A DNA stretch of 64,000 nt from Paragorgia papillata (GCA_035771165.1 JAWNZC010000321.1:719501-783500), one strand, 5' to 3'. Numbered from the stretch's first letter, positions 24,682 through 37,828 are shown. Program-made: numbers and translations. The notes: generated by a model not told the origin, from the letters alone.

Positions 24682-27600
24682 CGCTCGCTTGCTCGCTCGC
24701 TTGTATGTGTGTGTGTAGTGTGTGTGTGTATGTGTGTATGTATGTATGTATGTATGTATGTTTGTTTGTTTGTTTGTTTGTTTGTTTGTTTGTTTGTTTG
24801 TTTGTTTGTTTGTTTGTTTGTTTGTTTGTTTGTTTGCTTGCATTATTTGCTTGCTTGCTTACTTTGATTGATTGATTGATCGATTGATTGATTGATTAAT
24901 TGATCGATCGGTTGATTGGTTTGTTGGTTGATCGATTGATCGATTCATTCATTTTGAGTGTTGACTAGGATATCTCACGCGTGAGCGAAGCGAACGTGTG
25001 CGATATCTTGGTCAACACGAGAAATAAATTTCATATTTCCAAGCATTCATGTATTGTTCTGTTTATTATATAAAAAATAGTCCTATTTTCCCACAAAAAT
25101 AGAGCAGTAAACTCTAAAACGTTTCACGATAATCGACACATGTGAGATTATCACAAATAACCATACATGTGAGATTATCGTTTTTATTAGTGGCGGAAAC
25201 ATCATTCAAAAACTCATTAATAATTCATGAGGAAAACACAAAGGAAATTCATGACCGTGACGTGTCTCTATATGTGATAGAGACACGCTCGTTATTTTCG
25301 ATGAACTTTTTCTTCGATTTTGCGGCTCAGACAACTTCAATTTTCAAAATTGATTTCTATATGAGCTTATTATATGGATAGTTTTTGAAACCTTTTAAAA
25401 CATTCGCAGTTCGTGTTTTATCAGTTCTAAAACACTCGGCTATCACGTCGTGTTTTAAATATGATAAAACACGGCTGCTCATGTTTTAAGTAATATTTAA
25501 AACACGAGTAGGAGCGTTTTGAATAGCTTCAAAAACGCCGACAATAGATTTGCTAATTGGGATGACATTTTATATAAAATTTCACGTTCATTAGTATTCT
25601 TTATATAAAATTTCACTTATCAGGTATAAAAGACTTGCACATGATCAAATACGTGCATATTAGTGGACAATTTGGTTCATGAATATTAATGAGTTTTTGA
25701 AATAATACATAAAGCACTCCATTTTATATAATAAATTGTATATTACAAACTACAGTAATTAAAACGTTATATGCTGCTCAGTTATGAGTGTGCGTTGCCA
25801 ACATGCATAGAACAGCAAAATATGACGTATTAGTTGGTTTGACTATATTTTTAATATGTTTAGGCAAATGGATGTCGAAGCAGCTGTGAAACATTTAGAA
25901 TCTTTCGTGGAGTTATCTGAAAAGTCAGGTGACTGCATAGAGCAACAAAGAGCTTGTTCCTCCCTCGGAGAAATGCTAAACTCTTTGGTAATATTGAGTT
26001 TTATTCCAATCTAAATGTACTTTTAATTACGAACCAACTAGTTGAACTGCTGAATGGCAAAAATAATTAAAGTGGTTCTCTGATGAAAATATTGTTGGCA
26101 ATGTTTTTGCATAATCCCAAAGATGTTTTGGTAGTTCGTAATCGCGCAAAGTTTCATTTCAAAATTCGTTGAAGAAAAGGTGATCTGATTTTACGTGTGA
26201 AGTTTGTATTTTAGAGCGCCGCCATTAAACTGGCCCAACTTGAGAACAATGAGTCGAGGAAGCTTATGACGTCTTAGACTCAATAAAAACAATGACCCTT
26301 TTGTTGACAACAACAATGATCTTTTGTTTTTGTTGAGTCTATGACGTCATAAGCGCTCGTACAATTACCAACTATCATAATTAGACGGACGGCCAACCTC
26401 GATAAAAGTGTCTCAAAAACACCGTTGATGGCATTTTTTGTTACCGAAGCAGGCAACCATGCTAAATTCTATGCGAATTAGAATAATCAGAACTTCAGGC
26501 ACGCTGATTGGATAGCATTCTGAATTAGTAATTCAAATAATTTGTAATTCAAATAATACACAAACGTAAATAGGCATCGCTTTACAGATATCCTATCCAT
26601 CACATTGTGCTTTCAAAAAGCTCGAAATTTTAGTATATAAATCAATAATCACGACTGCTAACACCCCTCACCTTCAAAGTATACACTATCCGATGTGATT
26701 TAGCATGGTTGCCTGCTTGTAACAAAAAATGCCATCAAAAGTAATATTTTGAAGCCTTGGCCGGCCCTCTATTGGTAATATTAAGGAGCTTGAAAGAGTA
26801 CAGAAGCGCGCCACAAGGTATATGAGGAAGTCTGGTGAGGATTATCCCGAACTCCGTTCTAACTGAAACTTTTACCTTTAAGCTACAGACGAGAGATTTT
26901 GGATTTATGTTTTATATTTAAATAAAAGTAGCGTGCTGCGTAGACAGTGTAGAAACAACAATCGAAATATAGTAAGGTTAGATATACTGCCGAAACATAG
27001 AACGTAGGAGTCTAACGTTTCGAGCGAAGATGTATGATCAATAGAACTAATGGTATTATGGTATTATATTTATTATATATATTATATATAATGATATTTT
27101 TCAGTATGTTAATTTTAAGCAGCTCCATTATTCTTTACGCGATTCAGAGCTACAATCAGTGACAAAAGTGTTGGGACACCTCAACTTAAAAAGCAACATT
27201 TTCCGTTTTATGTTCCCCCGGGCCCCCTGTTCAATGTTGGTGACTATTTAAGCGCTCATTTTCACGTTCACAGCGTCCCTTATTTCCTAGTCAATATTGT
27301 AAAGGGAGGGGGAGGGAGGGATAAACTCTATCACGAGAAAAAATGTAAAATATATTAAGTTAACCTACAAACACGAAGTGTCCCAAGGTATTTTGTCACT
27401 GATTGTAGTTTTATCAAAGAGAAGAGTTAAGACGGATGTGTTTAAGTTCTCTTATTTTAATCGAATAGTTGACTTATGGAATAATGTGCCCTTGGCTATT
27501 CGTAAGAGTAAGAGTTATGACATTTTTAAGAAAGACCTCACCAAATTTTATACTAAGAAATTTTATTCAAATGTAAATATATTCTTATAATTACATTAAA

Positions 27601-28535
27601 CTAGTAACTAACTTACACTTACACTTACACTTAACTAGATTATTTATTATATATTTATAGTTAGTTTTTATCTTATTACTGTTTTAATAATATTAGATTT
27701 ATTTACTATATTTTTAGGCGGCTTATCAGTATAAGGAACTTTTTGTTCTGTATAAACCGTCCTAATTATACTATTTTATACATAATTTTATAATCGTATG
27801 TTTGCAAAATATATAATTAAAGTAAGTAAATAAATGAGAACCACTTTAAGAACTATGTTTTAGAAAGCGCCGTAATGTAAATCTGACGTCTGACCAAGAT
27901 ACATCCTTTATTGTGTGTAAATTTTCCGGCTTCAAGCTATTTTACTAAAAAAAAACTTCCTAAGCGGCACTCGAATTCCTACATCGTGGTTGCTCATGTT
28001 TTCTATAACATTCCAGATCTTTCCACCGTTTTAAAATCAGTCAGTTTTTAGTTTGCCAAGCTTACTGACATGCGCCTAATTAATCGATCGGAAAATGTCT
28101 ATGGCTCTATGCGTGATTTCGCGCCACACTGTTCTTTTTTAATTGATTAACATATACTATAGATTTTAAAAGTTTTAAATAATTTTCCAATTGACTTTTT
28201 AGGGTAAATATGAAGAGTCTGCATCGCATTTTGAGAAAGCTTATAAATTGACAAGAAAAATAAATGATGAAGAAAACAAGGAAATGGTGCGCACAGAGTA
28301 TGGTATTGTTATGGCTAACTTAGTAATGCAAGGTTTGAGTCAAGCTATGAACAACACAAGTATGCGAAATATTGGCAAGTTATTGTACTGGAAGCAAGTA
28401 CGCAAGGACGGATTTTCACAAGGATCACCAATTCCACTGAGAAAACTTGCGACAGATATGGTAGAAGATAAAAAGACTGATGAAGAAATATCGTCTGATA
28501 ATTTATCCCAAAGCAATGTAGAGGACGAAACTTAA
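10519..28535 (+). CDS. TTC29: Tetratricopeptide repeat protein 29 (TTC29)
   Basis: TTC29 is an axonemal TPR protein needed for sperm flagellum function in mammals. Nine exons join in frame: 10519-10715, 14596-14819, 19618-19803, 21483-21628, 22646-22712, 23438-23523, 24488-24579, 25864-25987 and 28203-28535. They give 484 codons plus stop (human about 475). Family landmarks visible are YRNTYMHNLCLDMLKDGFHY at the start of exon 2, NHFYKFCLD in exon 3, the NGRLW motif in exon 4, and TPR helices in exons 3-9 such as GKYEESASHFEKAYKLTR. The N-terminal 65 residues are basic and poorly conserved. The start ATG has an in-frame TGA at 10513 and follows a probable leader-exon acceptor (AG at 10492-10493). 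All introns are GT-AG; the intron 3 donor (GTCGCT) is weak. Exon boundaries are inferred by phase and homology. Confidence 0.93.
10816..13208 (+). repeat. 37-bp minisatellite in TTC29 intron 1
   Basis: Two blocks (10816-11540 and 12606-13208) consist of about 35 tandem copies of a 37-bp unit, GTTCACTTGTGAGTTGTTTG followed by ACCGTTACTATATGTAC. The first block also has 32-bp variants lacking TGTAC and units with CTTTCACTTG, arranged in a recurring order that suggests amplification of multi-unit groups. The blocks were one array before insertion of the hAT element at 11541-12605. Confidence 0.95.
11541..12605. mobile_element. Non-autonomous hAT element, 1065 bp
   Basis: It begins CAGTGAACTCGATGTAAGTT and ends with the exact complement. 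The inverted arms extend about 190 bp with minor differences. The 8-bp sequence TTTGACCG occurs directly on both sides (11533-11540 and 12606-12613), the target duplication length of hAT transposons. The duplication is part of the minisatellite unit, so the insertion is younger than the array. No transposase ORF is present. Confidence 0.88.
13209..13944. other. TTC29 intron 1, no element assigned
   Basis: A loose inverted pair (GAGGTATCATCGGTTACAAATTATGAAGC near 13710 against GCTTCATAATTTGAAGG near 13870) marks a small decayed foldback. Nothing else is recognised. Confidence 0.35.
13945..14130 (-). repeat. tRNA-derived SINE (family B), minus copy
   Basis: Contains the complements of a tRNA-like head (GAGTTGCAGTGGCTCAGTCA) and of the family body (GCACAGCAAAAACAACTGAA). 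The box B region is eroded (AACCTTCCGAGTGC). It is adjacent to a second copy in opposite orientation (14161-14345). Other relatives are near 23205-23415 and 42715-43015. Confidence 0.55.
14161..14345 (+). repeat. tRNA-derived SINE (family B), plus copy
   Basis: The head GTTCCAGTGACTCAATGGTT plus GTGGGTTCAAGTCTCGTC has box A and box B character. It is followed by a body with CAGCTTGTACAGCAAAAACA and TTCAAGCTGAAAACACT. The same body occurs in the copies near 23345 and, inverted, near 42715. It is not a working tRNA. Confidence 0.65.
14379..14452 (+). repeat. tRNA-like sequence, probable SINE or tRNA pseudogene
   Basis: The acceptor ends TGACCTG and CAGGCCA pair at six of seven positions. The D arm (TAGCTCAGTTGGTAGAGC) and T arm (GCGGGTTCGAATCCCAGCC) are excellent. 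The anticodon arm is imperfect (TTGGA CAAGTAA ACCGA) and lacks the T at position 33. A functional tRNA is therefore doubtful. Confidence 0.5.
14820..16846. other. TTC29 intron 2, proximal part
   Basis: Begins with a half copy of the ACCGTACCGAAAA / ATGGCGG MITE ends (14862-14895). Hairpin material follows at 15640-15770 (CCTCGGGCTTCGCTCTCGAG) and 15950-16060 (GAGCCGTAGACGAGTACGGC, TTGCACGAGC). GCACTCTTCAGAGTGCAATT at 16542 belongs to the same foldback class. An ORF at 16159-16356 has no recognisable domain. Confidence 0.4.
16847..18212 (+). mobile_element. 5'-truncated CR1/L2-type LINE
   Basis: Frame-broken translation shows the C-terminal part of a non-LTR reverse transcriptase: DYVKYLGVIIDSNLTWKYHI, then RHFVPTNILLNIYRSLIFPY, SYGMTVWGQASQTHLNKILK and LQKRVIRLIY. 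Stops and frameshifts abound. The 3' end has the short ATTG-type tail typical of CR1/L2 elements (AATTGAATTGATTGATTAA). TGATTAAACA on both sides (16837-16846 and 18213-18222) may be a 10-bp target duplication. A foldback insertion occupies about 16998-17297. Confidence 0.75.
16998..17297. repeat. Foldback/MITE inserted in the LINE
   Basis: A near-perfect palindrome (ATTATTCGCAGAAGGCGAGC ... GCCTGAGGCGAATAAT) with a CGAGACGAAGTCGAGG core is followed by an element with ends TTAGTATAAATACAC (17099-17113) and GTGTATTTATACTAA (17281-17295). LINE coding resumes right after it (GIIVRL). Confidence 0.6.
18223..19617. other. TTC29 intron 2, distal part
   Basis: Contains a (GTTT)n microsatellite at 19041-19109 and a copy of the Penelope-type tail (CAGTTTAACCTTTTCAGTTT) at 19154-19173. 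A compact palindrome at about 19331-19512 (GGCCATTTCCCAAAAGAGTT against AACTCGTTTGGGAAATGGCC, and TTGGGATCGTTTGGAGGG inside it) lies just upstream of exon 3. No coding sequence is recognised. Confidence 0.5.
20165..20874. mobile_element. 710-bp TTAA-flanked foldback element
   Basis: Ends GGTAGCAATAGGG and CCCTATTGCTACC are each bordered by TTAA (20161-20164 and 20875-20878). A second element with ends CTACAAAAACGTGTCGGCGA and TCGCCGACACGTTTTTGTAG lies inside at about 20434-20591. No transposase ORF is seen. It is located in TTC29 intron 3. Confidence 0.75.
20434..20591. mobile_element. 158-bp MITE nested in the TTAA element
   Basis: Perfect inverted ends of about 25 bp (ACAAAAACGTGTCGGCGATT and its complement) with a TA at each border, compatible with a Tc1/mariner-type TA duplication. 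The interior is AT-rich and non-coding. Confidence 0.65.
21755..22295. repeat. Inverted-repeat element in TTC29 intron 4
   Basis: CTTGCTGGCAGAGGTTTCTC ... GGAAAGAGACCTCTGCAAAC (21766-21817) is matched by the complement of GCAGAGGTCTCTTTCCTGTA ... GCTCTGCCAGCAGGGAAGC (22234-22280). Arms of roughly 55 bp flank about 430 bp that include CGCGCATGCGCG. Family unknown. Confidence 0.65.
23205..23415. repeat. SINE family B copy abutting TTC29 exon 6
   Basis: A tRNA-like head on the minus strand (complement of CTCCAGACGGGACTCGAACC and GAGCCACTGGAACTCAG) is followed by the family body in plus orientation (CAGCTTGTACAGCAAAAACA, CTTCAAGCTGAAAACACTAC). The body ends about 22 bases before exon 6 and supplies a branch-point-like CTAAC at 23409-23413. 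Confidence 0.6.
23888..24296. repeat. Foldback element in TTC29 intron 6
   Basis: The left arm includes TTTTTTGAGTTGACTAGATG and TCAAACTATCGGAAAATGAC. The right arm has the complements (CATCTAGTCAACTCAAAAAA). The outer sequences GTAGGATT...AGTGCTAAAG and CTTTAGCACTCAAATCCTAC also pair, giving arms near 100 bp. Short ORFs inside reflect the palindrome, not coding. Confidence 0.65.
24594..24935 (+). repeat. Compound tetranucleotide microsatellite
   Basis: Successive tracts of (GTTT)n, (GCTT)n, (GCTC)n, (GTGT)n, (GTAT)n, again (GTTT)n, then (GATT)n and (GATC)n, lying directly downstream of TTC29 exon 7. Reading frames across it in all directions are low-complexity artefacts. Confidence 0.95.
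24960..25560. repeat. Hairpin cluster in TTC29 intron 7
   Basis: GACTAGGATATCTCACGCGT and GTGCGATATCTTGGTCAAC form a hairpin with a GAGCGAAGCGAAC core at 24962-25018. At 25395-25540 repeated GTTTTAAAACACG / CGTGTTTTA words form another palindrome (ATGATAAAACACGGCTGCTC). No coding capacity. Confidence 0.5.
26426..26740. repeat. MITE with TGATGGCATTTTTTGTTAC ends
   Basis: TGATGGCATTTTTTGTTACC ... GCAGGCAACCATGCTAAAT at the left is matched by ATTTAGCATGGTTGCCTGCT ... GTAACAAAAAATGCCATCA at the right. Arms of about 42 bp enclose an AT-rich interior. It is in TTC29 intron 8, next to a LINE fragment. Confidence 0.7.
26757..27600 (+). mobile_element. Second LINE reverse-transcriptase tail, interrupted
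   Basis: Pieces of a non-LTR RT C-terminus are visible: SIGNIKELERVQKRATRYMR at 26775-26835, and VFKFSYFNRIVDLWNNVPLA plus IRKSKSYDIFKKDL up to 27590. Between them are a partial foldback (26925-27030) and a Tc1-type MITE (27153-27405). The piece is 5'-truncated, frame-broken and dead. Confidence 0.7.
27153..27405. mobile_element. Tc1/mariner-type MITE, 253 bp
   Basis: Ends CAATCAGTGACAAAAGTGTT and the complement of TATTTTGTCACTGATTG are inverted copies, with TGGGACAC and GTGTCCCA continuing the arms. TA occurs on both sides (27151-27152 and 27406-27407). It is inserted within the LINE fragment and is non-coding. Confidence 0.75.
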
Positions 28536-31029
28536 CTGCAGATATCAAGTAATGAGACCTTGGACTATGGCGTGTATCATTTGGTTTTTTTTCCCCATAT
28601 TATTTAAGCTGTAGAGATTCTACTTCTCCTGTTCGAGAGAAAAATGTAAATATTGTAATAAACGTTTTAACTTCCGCCACAATATAATTGGCGTTTCACA
28701 AAATACTGTTTTGTAATATTTAAAACATGCATGAGCAGCAGTGTTTTACCAGATATAAAATACGAGGCAATATAACAATAGAGTTGATGTTTGCGGGCAT
28801 GAATATGTTTTGGGCCCGACTCAGGCTCATTTTAGCCCGAGCCGAAGGCATGGAACATCAACTGTATTACTATTATTAATAATAATTTAATTGAGTGGCC
28901 ATTTTGAAGAAAATCAAAGACAATATACGGTAAACAGTATGTTGAACAGTAAACTGTGCCACCTTTGCGTCGGCGTGTATTTCATTGCATTAAATATTTA
29001 TATAACTCGATCATAACTTACATGTAACTTAGCAGAAAAACGCAACATTTGTCATCAAAACAATCTTTGCTCCAAAGTATTGTCAAGAAAAGTATACAAT
29101 TCATGCATAAACAACAACAATAGTGATTTAGCACTGTTAAAACTGATAGGCTCAGATCAGCGGGCTTAAATATATTTTAGCCCGCTTAATTCTCCATTTT
29201 AGCCCGCAAAATACACCACAATGCATGATAAAATTATTATAATAGCCGTTCTAACGTGTCGCATTCCGTCAAATAAAACTGGTTGCATTAAATGCGATAA
29301 ATGACTAATTATTGAGCACAATAATAAAACTCTTGGTTAAACTCATAGAACCTTACTACAATAAGTTGTAACTATTAACATGAATAGTCTAAAGATAGAT
29401 ATATAATAAGTATTTCTCAGCTAGGGTAATTTACCTCAACATGCAGAGTAAACATGCAAAGATCGACCATTAACCATTTTCGATGTATACACATCTTTTA
29501 CAGTAGACAAAAATGTTCTGGGTTACGAGGTAACGTCCCAAAATCTGCTACATCATGCTGACATAGTAATAATCCAGTGATTATAAAATAAAGATTCCAC
29601 TATTGTCATTTCCGTCATTATCAACCTGTTTACCACATCCATTTTTAGAAAATTGTTATTTCAAATGACGCATCATAAAAATATTTTCTGCTTTCTGAAT
29701 CATCCACGTATACGATGTAATATTCATATTTTCTTACTATGGGTGCCAAAGGTTTCTTAATTTATATGATATTGATTATTGGAATGCGTTTGTATATAGT
29801 TTGCCTCGTTTTCTTATTCGCGAAATTATCGCGATTTTTAGGGCTCTCAGTATTTCGTCAGTGCTTTGAAGTATAGGCAGTTTAACACCTTTTCATTTTG
29901 CTCTATCTAAAATACTGACTATATACGCAGCACTCTACTATTACATGCACAACTAAGGCCGCACGAAACCGCACTTTGAATACGGCCTCAAGCGGATGTC
30001 ATGAAATTTCCTCACCGCGAGTACTGATTCTGCAATAATCTAGCTCTCATGCATTCGAAAATATTATTAAGGCGTTTGTGAATGCATGGTGTACTGCCCA
30101 AAAAGCTAAATCTACTATAATTGTATTTCTGACACCATAAAATCCGACACACACCAAGTTGACGCCGGTTCCCCAGGTCACAGCTAGCTCGCTCCATGCA
30201 TGCTCATCTGAAATAAATCTAATTAGTTCATTGTGAGTGTAGATTAGTCTTTCTACAGTACATTTCTTCAACTCTTGTGCGTACGAGTTGGCTTAGTCTT
30301 ACTATAGTCTACAGTTACAGCACATGCAGTGTCATCATTGCTGCACACTGACTGATGAAGTAACTGGTTGACGTCGCGATGCACTAAATAGACTTTCATC
30401 GATATTCTCTGCACAGTTCATCATGATGCAGCAAAACCATTGCAATGAATAATTGACATGGCTTTGTAGTCATTTTAGCAGACTGACTGTTACGGAATTG
30501 TCTCGGTGAAACGGTGTTTTTTCAACCAATAGCACCAAAAACTCAGCTCCAAAAACTGGCGGCGTAAATTAGTGACAGCATTCAAAGTCTGCAATGGATA
30601 ATACCAATCCATTTATTTATTTACTGCAAGTCTTTGTTTATTAATTCATCTTCGCAGTCACCCCCCGTTCAAACATGACTAAACATCATGCACATTCAAA
30701 AATTGCTGCATCATTCTGCATCATGCTTTGTCACATCAAAAACCACACTGTCATCCCCCAGCATTCCTAGCAACATCCATATTTTTAACAACTTCATGTT
30801 TGTGAAAATGACGCAGGATTTTTTGAAATTGCCTTTGTCTCCTTAACATTAATGTAACGTTTGGCACTAGAAAAGTTATGCTGAGCTATTTTTATTATTC
30901 AATTTTTTGCGTTATTGTTCACACAACTCAAGCCAGTGTCTCCTTCCACTCGAAAATAGGGCAAGAATTTTTTATTGGACATGCCAAATGTGCCCGCTCC
31001 TCTCCCCCCTCAGGTTGAATTGTCATGGA
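28536..31029. other. Intergenic TTC29 to SQSTM1
   Basis: An AATAAA at 28657-28662 is a plausible TTC29 polyadenylation signal. A foldback with GGGCCCGACTCAGGCTCATT and TAGCCCGAGCCGAAGGC lies at 28790-28870, with related TTAGCCCGC words at 29160-29210. A Penelope-type tail (CAGTTTAACACCTTTTCATT) is at 29879-29898. No gene is supported between them. Confidence 0.5.
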
Positions 31030-31083
31030 TGACGCAGTCACACCACTGATGAGTCACACGCAGTATTAATTTTTTTTGCTGAC
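31030..31083. promoter_or_regulatory. AP-1/MARE-like sites upstream of SQSTM1
   Basis: TGACGCAGTCA (31030-31040), TGAGTCA (31050-31056) and TGCTGAC (31077-31083) lie 180-230 bases before the p62 start codon. AP-1 and CNC-sMaf (NRF2) factors bind TGAGTCA and TGCTGAC-type words, and mammalian SQSTM1 is an NRF2 target. None is a full consensus antioxidant element, so the role is inference. Confidence 0.4.
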
Positions 31084-31259
31084 AAGTGACAATCGAAGTC
31101 ACAGTGATACAGCAATATTCAGGTTCTTCAAGGTAAAATATTCATTTCTCTCACATTCACTAAGCTATTTAAGCAACTAGTGGAACGTTGACGAGATTAT
31201 TCTCATTTCTCAGCTAGAAGAAGCAAGATCAAGCTACAGCAGTCGTTCAAGTCGCAAAG

Positions 31260-34139
<2,880 letters not shown>

Positions 34140-34341
34140 TTGGAAAAAAAAGAGGATTTTGGCCAAATAGAACAATTTTAGACAATACTGTACTACACGT
34201 AGTTGCTTTTATTATATATATTCGAGTGTTTTATTAGGAAATATACAGTGTCGTATTTTCCATATCCTCACTAGTGAAGATATCGATGACGTCATTTAGA
34301 ATTTTACCGCTTTTTGCATTGAATCTATATAATAAAAAGAA

Positions 34342-34482
34342 CGTTACACAGTGGCTTGAAGATATGAATTTTATCTTCTCGTGGCAAAAACAATATTTTA
34401 CTCATTCGCTACGCTCATTCGTAAAATATTGTTTTCCCCCACTCGAAGATAAAATTCATATCTTCGCGCCACCGTGTAATAT
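34342..34482. repeat. Palindromic element after SQSTM1
   Basis: Arms GAAGATATGAATTTTATCTT / AAGATAAAATTCATATCTTC with outer CGTTACACAGTGGC / CCACCGTGTAAT. The centre is ATTCGCTACGCTCATTCG. A related half (TATTACACGGTGGTGAGAAG) is in RAB33 intron 1 at 46228-46247. Confidence 0.7.
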
Positions 34483-34915
34483 CCTCTATATATCTCGCGC
34501 GTACTGTATATGCTGATCGTATTGAAAAACGTAAAACAAACAAAAAAAGAATGAAAAATAAGAAAAGAAAAAAAGAACGTTTACATATTAATAGGGAATA
34601 GATTGTACTTGACGACTTGTTTTATGAGGAACGTGGGCTCACAACGGCTGGAATAAATGTAAAATAAACAAAAAGAATAAAAAATAAATAGGAAAAAGTT
34701 TTTAAAAAAATTCAATGTATTAATATTTTTTTTGGTTTCTGTAAATAAATAAAATCTAGTTGAAGTTGTTTTTGTCACTATTTGATTGTCAACGTAAAAT
34801 ACCGTACTTAACTCAATTGTTTGAACTCACGCTAATTAAAAGCCTGACCCAGCAATTGCTATTTTTGCATTCGACTGAGTGCCTTTCCTGATTATAAACG
34901 CTGTGTTATGTTATA

Positions 34916-35060
34916 TATCATACACGAGGAGGAGTGTTTCATCAGGATTTCCAAACACCGACTGGAGACTTTTGTTGAAAACCGAGGCGAAGCCGAGGTT
35001 TTTGAACAAATTTCGGGGTGTTTGGAAATCCTGATGAGACACTCTTCCGAGTGTATGATA
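34916..35060. repeat. Palindromic element with GCGAAGC core
   Basis: Arms of about 55 bp (CACGAGGAGGAGTGTTTCAT ... and complement), with central inverted words AACCGAGGCGAAGCCGAGGTT. This class of near-perfect hairpin recurs in the window (16999, 24962, 56553). Confidence 0.7.
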
Positions 35061-36041
35061 TAGCTTTTCAAACAAATCAGTATTTTAAGAGAAAATGGAG
35101 GCGAAAGTTGGCTTAATTTATGTAATTTCTTCCTCCGATATCAAAACCTCCGTCTCGGTACTGATTTCCTTTGTTTCCGCGGTTCATGAATTATTAATGA
35201 ATTCGAGAAATTATTTTATAGCACCGCCCTCAAATAAAGTGCCGCATGTCTAAAACCCAAAAAATTTTTAAAAAGAGCTACGGCGCGCAACCACCCTAAA
35301 AGTATGCATGAGGTCGGTCGCCTTATTTTTGGTTCAGCGACTGTTAATATCTACAATTAATCCCATGCAAAACTCCTTGGGACTGAATCAAATGTAAATC
35401 GCAAAAAGCAGAAAAGTGTTCCAACAATTTTGGCCAGGAGTGTAGCTTCATTCCTACTAAGCATTCGAGGTTTAACATGGCTAAAGTATAGCTCAAAAAA
35501 TGAGAATTTATTTTAAAATGTTTTTCAACTATACTGAAAGTAAGGGTTTATATCTTACGGTTCTAGAAGAAAATTTTGCGTTTTGTATATTCGATAATAA
35601 ATATATTCGATAATAAATATATATTATAGATAACCTTTATGTTTACGAAATATACTTCAATAAATACTCGATTAAATACTTCCGTTCGAATCAACGTCTC
35701 CCCACGAACTTTGAGTTTAAGATTTTATGGACTTCTATGCACGTTTCTGTACATTTCTAAGCAACTAACACGTTCCTATAACACTAGTACTATTAATGCA
35801 TGGTTTGCACTTGACGTCACGGCGGCCATGTTGGAGGAACTTTAACAAAAGAAAGCTATTTGTATTTGGAATATGTTTTCCTCCAACATGGCCGCCGTAT
35901 ATTTGTCTTCAAAATCTCAAGGGTGTGATGTGGAATAAACGTCTTGCCGTATGAGGTCTGATTTTCAGGGGAAGGTTATAATAAGAAGTTAACGCGCGCG
36001 GTATCTTTCCGAAAGTCTTTGGACGCAAAACTCAATTCACG

Positions 36042-37740
36042 TTATAAAACACCAATCAGTTGAAGATTTCGAGTCGGTAATTCGTTGCTGCGTTCGTCGC
36101 CTGTCTGTCGGTTTTCATGATTAAAAGGCGTGGGTTGTGATGGAGCAGTATATAAACCTTCATCGATAGAAGGTGGAAGCGGAGTTCGTTGTCTTTCATC
36201 ACCAGTTGCTGGGTGAAGCGACAGAGTACTCATTTCTAGATCCCCGCATATTGCTTGAGTAGAACAAAAGTTTAAAGTATCGCCTGCACCTTTTTGTCGA
36301 GAATCATCATTTATGGCAGTTGAAGAATAATGAAGAGGTCTTCTTGTTAATTCAGAGCTAGTATTTGAGCTGAAGGAGTAATTAGAATTATGACTATTGC
36401 TAGAATCACTTATTTCTGACCAACTGGAATCATTGTAGTGATCATGATTTGTCGATTCTTCTTTCTTAGTGTCATAAGACTTATGTGAATTAATCTTCAA
36501 GACGTTCTTCTTTGATTGGTTTAGATTTGTTCTACTACATTCACTTGACGAGCATAAGTAAGACAATGGCGGTGCAGGTAAACGGCAATATCTTTCAATT
36601 TTCGTGCTCTCTGAATTCACAATTGCAAAATCTTGTTTCTGAGAAGCGTTAAACTTGTTTTTGCAATTTACTTGCTGGCTTGTTGGTCGTTTTGGAAAAT
36701 CTTCTCTGCCCTTTTTATCACTTCGTTTAGCTATGAAATTTGTTTTATTGTTTTCCTTGTTTCCTTCCTTTTCAAGAAATTTCTTTTTCTTAGACTTTGC
36801 CGACTCTTGTTTTACTTTACAGTAACCTGAAACTAATTTAGTCTGTTTCGTGGTTTATCACATCATGCATCTGGTCATTGTCCTCGTTTAACTGATGTTC
36901 TGATTCACATTCTTGGTTGACTAAGTCGTCTTCATCAGATGATGTTTTCTTAAACAAACGAGATAGTTTTCTAAAAAATGACAGACGTTTCTCGGATTGC
37001 TTGACGTTTTTGCTTTCTGGTAAATTTTCAGATTCCAAATATCCACTTGTGTCTTGGTTGATAAATTCGGAGTAATTTCTTTGAGAAGTGTCCTTGATAA
37101 CTTTTCTGCTTTTCAAATGTGATTTACTTCGTTGTTTATGATGCTTTTCTGATTTATCTTTTTTTTGGTTTTGTTTGACATTTTTCTTAATAAACTTAGC
37201 TTCTGTATTTCTCTTTTCATTAAGACCTTTGTTGCCTTTTCTTGTTATTTCCATTCTTTCTTTTACCTGCAGGATTTTCTGATCCTTTGTTTTCGACTCT
37301 TTCGTGTTGACCTTTTCCCTCGTTGTTTTGTCGCCGAGTGACATGATATTTTCATTCACTGGCGATTGATTTTTGCTTTCTTGAATGCAACAGCAAGATA
37401 TCGGAGGAGGCTCGGTTACTGGAAGTGATTTTGAAAGCATGTACGAGTTTTTTGTGTTTCTTACGTAATAGGATCCGTCAATAATATCAATTTTCTTCTC
37501 TTCCACAAGCAGATCCAAACTTCTCTTGACAGCAGAAAGAGGTGGAATAACAACACTGTCAAAGCTACTACACAGTCTACTTATAACACACTCTAGAGTT
37601 GCACTGATTTGGTTTTCATTTAGAGATGTGATTATTTGATGCAATGTTTCACAAATTGAGATGAATTGTGACTGGGAGATTTGTTTCATGTTCACGGCAG
37701 ATATCTCACCTGTAAAAAATCATTTGGGAAAGAATATTAG

Positions 37741-37828
<88 letters not shown>

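Larger units (their letters stand above)
34140..36041. other. Convergent spacer between SQSTM1 and STOX
   Basis: No gene is seen. Three long hairpins fill much of it: 34342-34482 (ACACAGTGGC... with GAAGATATGAATTTTATCTT arms), 34916-35060 (GGAGTGTTTCATCAGGATTT against AAATCCTGATGAGACACTC, core GAGGCGAAGCCGAGG), and 35820-35898 (GGCGGCCATGTTGGAGGAA against TTCCTCCAACATGGCCGCC). A Tc1-type end (AACAATTTTGGCCAGGAGTG) is at 35424-35443. A TGACGTCA lies at 35813-35820. Confidence 0.55.

Noticed and set aside
24640..24875. Open frames of about 70 codons in three frames
   Set aside because: They translate tetranucleotide microsatellite (repeated LACL- or NKQT-type peptides) and are artefacts.
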